Source of the DNA: Bacteroidales bacterium
GTDB lineage: Bacteria > Bacteroidota > Bacteroidia > Bacteroidales > UBA1556
Length of the DNA: 26,739 nt
Direction: 5' to 3'
Assembly: GCA_029939445.1 (NCBI GenBank)
Contig: JAOZSY010000007.1
Coordinates: forward strand, 1-26,739
Positions 17,006 to 23,359 of the stretch are shown here, piece after piece. Every line of letters begins with the position of its first letter. The first letter of the stretch is position 1. The position numbers were made by a program, and so were the translations under genes. The notes beneath the pieces were generated by a model that did not search any database, had not been told where the DNA came from, and saw only the letters and a list, made by a program, of their open reading frames with translations.

Positions 17006-17012
17006 CCTCCTT
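17006..17012 (-). promoter_or_regulatory. Strong Shine-Dalgarno sequence of the radical SAM gene
   Basis: The minus strand reads AAGGAGG, 6 nt before the ATG at 16999. Other genes of the window have no such site, as expected for Bacteroidota, whose translation rarely relies on Shine-Dalgarno pairing. Confidence 0.75.
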
Positions 17013-17016
17013 ATAC

Positions 17017-17454
17017 TTAATCATACATTTTTCTTAATTCTTCATTAACCAAAGTTGGTTTTATTATTTCTTGCAGCTCATTAGTTTGCCATGTTTCAAG
17101 ACTTTCGTGTGTAATAAAATATTTTTGCGGAATAGGATGAGTTCCAACAACAACTTTTACTTTATATTTATTTTCTATAAAATTTTTGAAAGAAGAAATA
17201 TAAGGACAAGGAGGATATCCTACAACAAACCCCGTTGCAAAATGAATGGCCTCAGCTCCATTTTTAATCATTTCTTCAGGAGCATATTCAATATTTCCTC
17301 CCGGACAACCTCCACAGCTTGTATATCCTACTATTTCTAATGTTTCGTTTTTACTGTAAATATCAAAAGCTCCTTCTCTATTTTGCATAGCTCTAAAGCA
17401 TTTTCCACCAGCACAGTTTTTATACCTGTCACAAATTATTATTCCTATTTTCAT
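17017..17454 (-). CDS. CGGC-domain protein (probable metal-binding)
   Basis: 145 residues. It has a Cys-rich N-terminal half: Cys8 (IIICDRYKNC), Cys14, Cys19 (GGKC), then the signature CGGC at 47-50 within GYTSCGGCPGG, followed by His71, Cys83 (GYPPCPYI) and THPIP near 105-109. This matches the CGGC domain, an uncharacterised family suspected of binding metal through its cysteines and histidines. It is the first gene of the minus-strand metal cluster and lies downstream of a GC-richer structured leader (17483-17584). No signal peptide, so cytoplasmic. A role in metal sensing, trafficking or cofactor assembly for the cluster is an inference from context only. Confidence 0.8.
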   Translation of the reverse strand: MKIGIIICDRYKNCAGGKCFRAMQNREGAFDIYSKNETLEIVGYTSCGGCPGGNIEYAPEEMIKNGAEAIHFATGFVVGYPPCPYISSFKNFIENKYKVKVVVGTHPIPQKYFITHESLETWQTNELQEIIKPTLVNEELRKMYD

Positions 17455-17482
17455 ATGTTTATAGTTTATTAATTCAGTTATA

Positions 17483-17584
17483 CCTATCTGCCATCCCTAC
17501 GGGAGGAAATCCGACAGGCCGGTGGAACTCTCAAGACAAATTTTAACCACACCCCTATGGGTCAAATTAAAATAAAAATTTGTC
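17483..17584 (-). other. Structured, GC-richer leader or intergenic element
   Basis: This stretch is clearly richer in G+C than the DNA around it and can fold on the minus strand just upstream of the CGGC gene. A 10-bp perfect inverted repeat (GACAAATTTT 17535-17544 / AAAATTTGTC 17575-17584) encloses ACCC/GGGT (17551-17562). Next, CCTATC (17483-17488) pairs with GACAGG (17513-17518), with a G-U pair only in minus-strand RNA, enclosing TCCC/GGGA (17494-17504). It could be an RNA leader of the metal cluster or an intergenic repeat. It matches no riboswitch class I can name. Confidence 0.5.
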
Positions 17585-17697
17585 ATGTTCGTTTCATCTG
17601 ATTTTTATTCTGTGTTTAATTATACATAACTAGGGTATGCAGCCACCTATTTGCACCGTTTGGCATTAATCCCATAAAATTCTATTGTAGCATATTT

Positions 17698-17757
17698 TAA
17701 CGGCTTTTGTGAATTGCTAATATACTAATTATTTCAATTCGTAAATGAAGGCCGTTA
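17698..17757. repeat. Two-tier inverted repeat of 60 bp in a gene-free region
   Basis: The outer arms TAACGGC (17698-17704) and GCCGTTA (17751-17757) pair perfectly. The inner arms 17706-17716 and 17735-17745 pair over 11 bp (core GAATTG/CAATTC) with two G-T pairs. The spacers between tiers are 1 and 5 nt, and the apical loop is 18 nt. The rest of the 17455-18011 gap holds no recognisable gene beyond the leader at 17483 and the promoter at 17962; 17630-17690 is slightly GC-richer and unexplained. Confidence 0.45.
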
Positions 17758-17961
17758 TTATATTCTCCCCTAAAACAAGCACTATAAAATCATATTTAAC
17801 AATGTTATATAAATGTATTTTATTATTTACTCTTTATAAAATATGTTTTTAATGGAGAAGCATGATTGCTTTATTTGGGTACGTCATAAAACTCATTTAC
17901 GACTCATCCCTCATATTCAACAGTTCAGTAAATATAATTTCCTAAGGCTATCCCCCTAACT

Positions 17962-17969
17962 TACTTTTG
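17962..17969 (+). promoter_or_regulatory. Probable -7 promoter element of the T9SS cargo gene
   Basis: TACTTTTG followed by CCCC matches TAnnTTTG 43 nt before the ATG at 18012. It overlaps the alternative TTG start at 17967 and so argues against that longer reading. A TTT trinucleotide at 17938-17940 is the only hint of a -33 box. Confidence 0.5.
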
Positions 17970-18011
17970 CCCCATATTAAAAACATAATAACTTTTTTAA
18001 AACCATTAATT

Positions 18012-18917
18012 ATGAGAGCAATTTTATTTTTTAGCTTATTCCTTATACTTAATCAAGCAAGTGCACAGAATCAACCAATAATTAACGGCATAGAAACTTT
18101 TGGCAATTGGAATACTTGTGCTGCGGGTGAAATACCACAATATTGGGATGGTTTCAACCGACAAGTTATTATCAACGGAATGAACCACGGCGAAGTTATC
18201 TGTGTAAAAAAAGACAGTGCTGACCCAAAGGATATTGACTATTCTGTTAGAATTACTTCGGAATCTGTTTTAGGTGGATCCGTGGTAGCAGGTATGCTTA
18301 CCACTGGAAATCTAAATATTAACTTCACCAATCAGGATGGCACAATTGATGGCGGCATTCCATACACACAGAAACCAGCAATACTTAAAGGCTGGTATAA
18401 GTACACTCCCAGTGGGACTGATACTGCCCAAATTAGCGTTTGGTTTAAAAAAAATGGTGAGAATTTTGGCGGTGGCAAATTAAATCTTAATTCTCAAAAG
18501 CAAGTTTGGACCCTTTTCGAAATCTCACTAAATTATCAACCAAACATTACACCCGATACCATGAATATACTGTTTTATAGCTCTATTATGAAAAACAACC
18601 TGCCTATTGGTTCTTGTCTCGAAATAGACCACATTTGGTTTGAAGGTGGAGGCCTTGGGGTAAATAATAAGCAGAATTTAATTAATAGAACCAAGATTTT
18701 CCCCAATCCTGCGAGTTCATATATTTATATTGAAGCACCAAAAAATATGAAAAATTATACGGTTTCTATTTACAATACTTCAGGACAGAGAATAATAACA
18801 ATAAGTTCTAAGTCTAACGTATCTAAAGTTAGCACAAATAAACTGTCAAGGGGGGTATATTTTGTTGAGGTATGTAGCAACAAATTAAGGAAAATAAGTA
18901 AGCTACTAATTAGATAG
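18012..18917 (+). CDS. Secreted protein with PCMD-like domain and T9SS C-terminal sorting domain
   Basis: 301 residues from the ATG at 18012. A longer reading from a TTG at 17967 would put residues before the signal peptide and overlap the promoter. The signal peptide RAILFFSLFLILNQASA is followed by QNQP. Residues about 20-215 (NGIETFGNWNTCAAGEIPQYWDGFN...CLEIDHIWFEGGGLG) resemble the putative carbohydrate metabolism (PCMD) jelly-roll domain seen in Bacteroidota surface proteins. Residues about 230-301 (TKIFPNPASSYIYIEA...YTVSIYNTSGQRI...LSRGVYFVEV) form a type A T9SS sorting domain, which directs export across the outer membrane and is removed on secretion. Probably glycan-binding at the cell surface; ligand unknown. 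It is followed by a two-component pair on the same strand. Confidence 0.85.
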   Translation: MRAILFFSLFLILNQASAQNQPIINGIETFGNWNTCAAGEIPQYWDGFNRQVIINGMNHGEVICVKKDSADPKDIDYSVRITSESVLGGSVVAGMLTTGNLNINFTNQDGTIDGGIPYTQKPAILKGWYKYTPSGTDTAQISVWFKKNGENFGGGKLNLNSQKQVWTLFEISLNYQPNITPDTMNILFYSSIMKNNLPIGSCLEIDHIWFEGGGLGVNNKQNLINRTKIFPNPASSYIYIEAPKNMKNYTVSIYNTSGQRIITISSKSNVSKVSTNKLSRGVYFVEVCSNKLRKISKLLIR

Positions 18918-19012
18918 TTTTATATGCTAGAGTACAATTAGCACGCAATACATAACTTACATCAAATAACTCATATTACATTTTTACATAACTTTACACA
19001 AAATTTACAATA

Positions 19013-20047
19013 ATGAAATCATTAAACGAAACCAACAGTAAAAAACATATTATTAATATATCAATAATACTAGCAATAAGTGTATTCATTACCTTTATGT
19101 TTGCGGGATTTGACTCTTCGTGGCAATCAATTCTTCTTAATATACTTTATGGAATTATCATAGGTTTGAGTATTGCAATTGGAAGCTCATTTATTTCCAG
19201 GAAAATGTTCAGTATTGGAAACTGGAAACACAATCCTATTAATAAATACGTTCAGGTAATTATTGCAATTACTGTTTATATTAGCGTTGACGTAATAATT
19301 ATAAATCTAATTTGGTTTAAAATAACTCAAAACCTTAGTCCGACAGACCTTATTCATAGCAATATGTTTGTGTGGATAATATTAACAGAATTAGTAATTG
19401 GAATAATAATTTATTTAGTAATTCTTTCTGCAAATTTCTCTAAACTACTTAATCAATTTCATATTGATGCCGAAAAAGCGCAAAAAGAGATAAATAAATA
19501 CAAATACTCAACTCTTAAAAATCAAGTAAATCCTCATTTTCTATTCAATAGCCTAAACGTACTCAGTGGATTAATATATAAGGATGCAGAAAAAGCAGAT
19601 GATTTTGTTGGTAAGCTTGCAAGCATATACCGCTATGTACTTGATGTGCAAGATGAAGAGGTTGTTTCTTTGGATCAAGAGCTAAGCTTCATTAAAGACT
19701 ATTTGTTTTTACAGAGAATACGCTTTGGCGACAATTTGAGCTATGAGATTAATGCCAATTCTGATAAAATGATTATTCCAATGGCCTTGCAAATACTTAT
19801 TGAAAATGCTTTAAAACATAATACAATAACTGCTAAAAATAAACTTGAGATAAAAATAAGCAGTGACGAACGCTATGTAATTGTAAGCAATAATAAAAAT
19901 GTAAAATCAGATATTGAAACATCTCATGAGCTTGGAATTGCAAATATAAAAGCTAGGTATACGTTCCTTACAACTACAGAAGTAGAGGTGTTAAATAATG
20001 AAAATAAGTTTGAAGTTAGAATTCCATTATTAAATATAAAGGCCTAA
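19013..20047 (+). CDS. LytS-type sensor histidine kinase
   Basis: 344 residues. There are four hydrophobic segments at about 13-32, 38-60, 79-101 and 118-140, then a short coiled linker (AEKAQKEINKYKYSTLKNQV). The phospho-acceptor motif NPHFLFNSLN has His175, characteristic of the LytS/YehU (His_kinase PF06580) family. The ATPase part shows the N box IENALKHN (near 261-268) and LGIANIKARY (G-box region). It senses through its membrane part, with no large periplasmic domain, so the signal may be in the membrane or unknown. It is 2 nt upstream of its LytTR response regulator, hence translationally linked. Confidence 0.92.
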   Translation: MKSLNETNSKKHIINISIILAISVFITFMFAGFDSSWQSILLNILYGIIIGLSIAIGSSFISRKMFSIGNWKHNPINKYVQVIIAITVYISVDVIIINLIWFKITQNLSPTDLIHSNMFVWIILTELVIGIIIYLVILSANFSKLLNQFHIDAEKAQKEINKYKYSTLKNQVNPHFLFNSLNVLSGLIYKDAEKADDFVGKLASIYRYVLDVQDEEVVSLDQELSFIKDYLFLQRIRFGDNLSYEINANSDKMIIPMALQILIENALKHNTITAKNKLEIKISSDERYVIVSNNKNVKSDIETSHELGIANIKARYTFLTTTEVEVLNNENKFEVRIPLLNIKA

Positions 20048-20049
20048 TA

Positions 20050-20799
20050 ATGAATATAATAATTGTAGAAGACGAACAATTTGCATTTGAAAAACTAGAA
20101 ATAATGCTCAACAATATTGATAATAATATCAATATTGTTGGTCATGCTAGGTCTATTTCGGAAGCTGTTGAACTTATAAAGGAGAATGAGGATATTAATT
20201 TGGGTTTTTTTGATATACAATTAGCTGATGGATTAAGTTTCAGTATTTTTGACAGAATTGAAGTGAATTTTCCAATAATATTCACCACAGCATACGATAA
20301 TCATGCAATTAGAGCATTCAAGCACAATAGTATAGACTATTTGTTAAAGCCCATTCGGATGGCAGATCTAAAGTCTGCAACCGATAAGTTTGAACAAATA
20401 TGGAAACCTTCGCAACAACAAAACAAAATTCTCAATCAAATTTACAAAGACAACGAACTGTCTTTTAAAGAGCGTTTCACCGTAAAGGTTGGCGAACATA
20501 TTAAAATGATTAAAATTAAAGACGTTTCCTGTTTTTATAGTTTTGAAAAAGGTAGTTTTCTACAAACAATCGACGATAGAAATTATTTGGTAGACTATTC
20601 TCTTGATGAATTATTGGAAAAACTAAATCCAAAGATATTCTTTAGAGTTAATAGAAAATTTATAATTAATATAGAATCAATAAAAGATATAATAGCATAC
20701 TCAAACTCTAGATTACGAATTGTGCTTAATACCAAAACCGATAACGAAATTATTGTAAGCCGAGAGAAAGTAAAAATCTTTAAAAAATGGATTGGCTAA
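20050..20799 (+). CDS. LytTR-family response regulator
   Basis: 249 residues. The receiver domain (1-120) has the acidic pocket E7-D8, the phospho-acceptor Asp55 (GFFDIQLADG), Thr80 of FTTAYDNHAI and Lys100 of DYLLKPI. The C-terminal LytTR DNA-binding domain is about 143-245 (FTVKVGEHIKMIKIKDVSCFYS...NRKFIINIESI). It is activated by the kinase encoded 2 nt upstream. LytTR regulators bind paired direct repeats upstream of targets; I saw no obvious pair in this window. The gene is followed by decayed DNA and a terminator at 21053. Confidence 0.93.
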   Translation: MNIIIVEDEQFAFEKLEIMLNNIDNNINIVGHARSISEAVELIKENEDINLGFFDIQLADGLSFSIFDRIEVNFPIIFTTAYDNHAIRAFKHNSIDYLLKPIRMADLKSATDKFEQIWKPSQQQNKILNQIYKDNELSFKERFTVKVGEHIKMIKIKDVSCFYSFEKGSFLQTIDDRNYLVDYSLDELLEKLNPKIFFRVNRKFIINIESIKDIIAYSNSRLRIVLNTKTDNEIIVSREKVKIFKKWIG

Positions 20800-20894
20800 C
20801 AAACTTCATTCTTTTTTTATAATATCATTGCAATTAATCATAAAAATCTGCGTCTAAAAAAACTGGTAAAATCCAAATATAAATAAACCAAAAA

Positions 20895-20979
20895 AAACCA
20901 ACTACACATTTATCAAGAGGAGCAAACTTGTGAGCTCCATAAAGCTGAACACAAATACGTGCTTCCCATTATAAACAAC
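20895..20979 (-). pseudogene. Remnant 3' end of a second kbl-like gene
   Basis: Ungapped alignment of 20895-20964 to the 3' end of the intact kbl gene (21600-21669, offset 705) gives 52 identical of 70 bases by my count. The minus-strand translation reads ARICVQLYGAH, four changed residues, then LDKCVVGF, against ARIRVQLSAAH...LDKCVAGF in the intact gene. Upstream, VVYNG matches VVPKG after a one-base deletion. A stop in frame and the lost 5' part show that it is dead. The homology ends around 20979, where the serS-like remnant begins. It is a diverged relative rather than a recent copy. Confidence 0.75.
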
Positions 20980-20981
20980 GA

Positions 20982-21035
20982 ATTAAAATCACTAAAGCTT
21001 TAGTTCCTTATACTGGATTTTAATATATTAAATAA
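20982..21035 (+). pseudogene. Remnant 3' end of a second serS-like gene
   Basis: Read on the plus strand, the segment gives IKITKALVPYTGF, then a stop where the intact gene has Glu, then YIK and a terminal stop. Intact SerS ends IRIPKALVPYTGFEYIK. By my count 39 of 54 bases match, with most differences at third codon positions. That means the sequence evolved as a functional gene before it decayed. The 5' part is absent and the kbl-like remnant abuts it on the other strand. Confidence 0.72.
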
Positions 21036-21052
21036 CTATTCATTTATAGAAG

Positions 21053-21090
21053 AAGAGCTTGTTTTCAAATGAAAGCAAGCTCTTTTTTTT
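21053..21090 (+). terminator. Rho-independent terminator
   Basis: The 14-bp stem AAGAGCTTGTTTTC (21053-21066) / GAAAGCAAGCTCTT (21071-21084), with one G-T pair and an AAAT loop, runs into T21083-T21090. It lies 18 nt after the serS-like remnant, whose terminator it may have been, and now could serve the LytTR operon about 250 nt upstream. Confidence 0.8.
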
Positions 21091-21122
21091 ATAACTTATT
21101 TAACCAAATTATTATTCTAAAT

Positions 21123-21560
21123 TTATAATGGCTTAATAATTTCGTATTCTTTAATACTATTCATCATTGATAAATCATTAGGTTTTGTTGTTCCTTTTTT
21201 TAAATCAAAAGAAACCATTGTTACTACAGCTTTAGAAGCAACAATTTCTTTATTATCCGCAATTTTAACAATATAGCTTTCCAAATCGTAACTTTTGCTA
21301 CCCATTCTACTGCATCTAGTATAAACCCAAGCTTCATCATATAAAAATAATGGAGCTAAATAACTAATATCAATTCTACCAACAACAGCTTGATAATCAA
21401 AATCACTAGGCATAAAATTCATCACATCTTTTATATAATAAATTCTAGCATCTTCCAGAAAAGTTAAAAACGCCTTATTATTAACATGGGCGTATGTATC
21501 TAAATCAGCATATCGAATATTAATAGCTAAACGATTTTTTATATTTTTTAAGTTCATCAT
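21123..21560 (-). CDS. Hotdog-fold acyl-CoA thioesterase (4HBT/YbgC-like)
   Basis: About 145 residues. A longer reading to 21614 overlaps kbl and adds no family-like sequence; the preferred start is the ATG at 21560 (or the next codon, 21557), 2-5 nt after the kbl stop. The N-terminal NIRYADLDTYAHVNN and AFLTFLEDARIYYI match the 4-hydroxybenzoyl-CoA thioesterase/YbgC hotdog family, with the Asp of YADLD as candidate nucleophile or base and AHVNN as the helix entry. Members hydrolyse acyl-CoA or acyl-ACP thioesters. It is the last gene of the rpiB-kbl-thioesterase operon. The substrate is unknown. Confidence 0.85.
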   Translation of the reverse strand: MMNLKNIKNRLAINIRYADLDTYAHVNNKAFLTFLEDARIYYIKDVMNFMPSDFDYQAVVGRIDISYLAPLFLYDEAWVYTRCSRMGSKSYDLESYIVKIADNKEIVASKAVVTMVSFDLKKGTTKPNDLSMMNSIKEYEIIKPL

Positions 21561-21562
21561 AT

Positions 21563-22753
21563 CTATTTCAATACACCTAGCTCTTTGCCAACTTTGGTAA
21601 AACCAGCTACACATTTGTCTAAGTGCTCTACTTCATGAGCAGCAGAAAGCTGAACACGGATACGTGCTTGACCTTTAGGTACTACTGGAAAGAAGAATCC
21701 TATTACATAAATTCCTTCTGCCAATAGGTTTTCGGCAAATTGCTGAGCCAAAGGAGCTTCGTATAACATTACTGCACATATAGCTGATTTTGTAGGTTTA
21801 ATATCAAATCCTGCGGCAAGCATTTTCTCCATAAAGTAATCAGTATTACTATGAAGCTTATCTTGTAGAGTATTTGTTTTATCAACCATTTCGAACATAC
21901 GTATTCCCGCTGCAGCAATCATTGGAGGAATTGAGTTAGAGAATAAGTATGGACGAGAACGCTGACGTAATAACTCTATAATTTCTTTTTTTCCAGTTGT
22001 AAAACCACCAATAGCACCACCGAAAGCTTTTCCTAATGTACCTGTAATAATTTCAATTTTGCCACGGATATCAAATAATTCTGTTACACCACGACCTGTT
22101 TTACCAACAACACCTGCAGAGTGACATTCGTCAATCATAATCATAGCGTCATACTTTTCAGCAAGCGCATATATTTTATCCATAGGAGCAACATTTCCGT
22201 CCATAGAGAAAACACCGTCGGTAACAATCAAACGATGACGTTGAGCTTGAGCCAACTTCAATTGTGTTTCTAAACTTTCCATGTTTGCATTCTCATAACG
22301 ATAACGCTGAGCTTTACATAAACGTACGCCATCAATAATAGAGGCATGATTTAATGAATCAGAAATAATTGCATCTTCTGCACCTAATAAAGGTTCGAAA
22401 ACACCGCCATTAGCATCAAATGCAGCAGCATATAATATTGTATCTTCTGTACCAAAGAAATCAGAAATTTTTTGTTCCAATTTTTTGTGTAAATCTTGAG
22501 TACCACAGATGAAACGAACTGATGACATACCAAATCCATGAGAATCCATAGCACCTTTAGCGGCATCAATAAGTTCAGGATTATTAGATAAACCTAAGTA
22601 ATTATTCATACAAAAGTTCAATTGAGTAGAACCATCTGCTAATTTAATTTCAGCTTGTTGTGGTGCAACAATTACTCGCTCGTTTTTGTATAAACCAGCA
22701 TCTTTTATTTCAGTAATTTCTTTAGTTAGAAATTCTTTAAAATTATTATACAT
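21563..22753 (-). CDS. kbl: Glycine C-acetyltransferase (2-amino-3-ketobutyrate CoA ligase)
   Basis: 396 residues, full length for this alpha-oxoamine synthase. Visible features are NYLGLSNNPEL (51-61), FGMSSVRFICGTQ, HASIIDG, the PLP aspartate segment IMIDECHSAGVVG (205-217) and the PLP Schiff-base lysine in TGTLGKAFGG (Lys242), ending ARIRVQLSAAHEVEHLDKCV. The enzyme joins threonine breakdown to glycine and acetyl-CoA; BioF and serine palmitoyltransferase are the close alternatives. The N-terminal layout and FICGTQ fit Kbl best. No tdh (threonine dehydrogenase) gene is in the window. The gene is 13 nt after rpiB, so one operon is likely. A dead second kbl 3' end lies 0.6 kb downstream. Confidence 0.9.
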   Translation of the reverse strand: MYNNFKEFLTKEITEIKDAGLYKNERVIVAPQQAEIKLADGSTQLNFCMNNYLGLSNNPELIDAAKGAMDSHGFGMSSVRFICGTQDLHKKLEQKISDFFGTEDTILYAAAFDANGGVFEPLLGAEDAIISDSLNHASIIDGVRLCKAQRYRYENANMESLETQLKLAQAQRHRLIVTDGVFSMDGNVAPMDKIYALAEKYDAMIMIDECHSAGVVGKTGRGVTELFDIRGKIEIITGTLGKAFGGAIGGFTTGKKEIIELLRQRSRPYLFSNSIPPMIAAAGIRMFEMVDKTNTLQDKLHSNTDYFMEKMLAAGFDIKPTKSAICAVMLYEAPLAQQFAENLLAEGIYVIGFFFPVVPKGQARIRVQLSAAHEVEHLDKCVAGFTKVGKELGVLK

Positions 22754-22766
22754 AATATTATAGTAT

Positions 22767-23216
22767 TTATTGTTTAATTGCTATTTTATCAACTCTATTC
22801 TGATGACGACCACCTTCAAAATCAGCATTAAGAAAAGCCAAAGCTATTTCTAAAGCATATTCTGGGGCAAGAAATCTTGCTTGAAGACCTAATACATTTG
22901 CATCATTATGCTGACGACCCAAAGATGCTAATTCTGTATTCCATGCCATAGCAGCACGTACGCCTTGATGCTTATTTGCTGTTATACTTACTCCATTGCC
23001 ACTACCACACATCACAAATCCTAATTCGTATTCTCCATTGTCGATGCTATCGCCCAATGGATGAATAAAATCTGGATAATCTACACTTTCGTCACTATAT
23101 GTTCCGAAATCCTTAAATGTATATCCTAGCTTCGAAAGTTCCTTTACTAAATACTCTTTTAAAGGGTAACCAGCATGATCACAGCCTATTGCAATGGTCT
23201 TTGATTTATCAAACAT
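22767..23216 (-). CDS. rpiB: Ribose-5-phosphate isomerase B
   Basis: 149 residues. The typical RpiB start IAIGCDHAGYPLKEYL (8-23), DFGTYSDESVDYPDF (36-50), the catalytic Cys70 in MCGSGNGVSITANKHQGVRAA and RQHNDANVL (101-109) are all present. It interconverts ribose 5-phosphate and ribulose 5-phosphate in the pentose phosphate pathway, and some RpiB proteins also act on allose 6-phosphate. It is the first gene of the rpiB-kbl-thioesterase unit and is transcribed away from the AT-rich region at 23217-23827. A TTTCTTTG motif near 23245-23252 on the minus strand is one base off the promoter consensus. Confidence 0.93.
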   Translation of the reverse strand: MFDKSKTIAIGCDHAGYPLKEYLVKELSKLGYTFKDFGTYSDESVDYPDFIHPLGDSIDNGEYELGFVMCGSGNGVSITANKHQGVRAAMAWNTELASLGRQHNDANVLGLQARFLAPEYALEIALAFLNADFEGGRHQNRVDKIAIKQ

Positions 23217-23359
23217 GTCTTATTTATTCTATTGTTAATAAGTACAAAGAAACAAAAAATAACAATTGTAAATTAAAAATAGCTAAAGCTTTTATAATCA
23301 ATTTTCTATTGATATTTATTAATTCATAACTAATATCTATTGTTTTGAGTTCTAATATT

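Noticed and set aside
17483..17584. Known riboswitch (Mn-sensing yybP-ykoY, NiCo or cobalamin type)
   Set aside because: I could not find the conserved core of any of these classes on either strand.
17967..18011. TTG start for the T9SS cargo protein
   Set aside because: It would overlap a full -7 promoter match and place 15 residues before the signal peptide; ATG 18012 fits.
20800..20890. Continuation of an open frame beyond the kbl-like remnant
   Set aside because: After GF the translation becomes FWFIYIWILPVFLDADFYD with no clear similarity to the Kbl C-terminus, so it is treated as decayed DNA.
21561..21614. N-terminal extension of the thioesterase overlapping kbl
   Set aside because: The extra residues (CSWFYQSWQRARCIEID) are unlike hotdog proteins and are an out-of-frame reading of the kbl 3' end; the ATGs at 21560 and 21557 fit.
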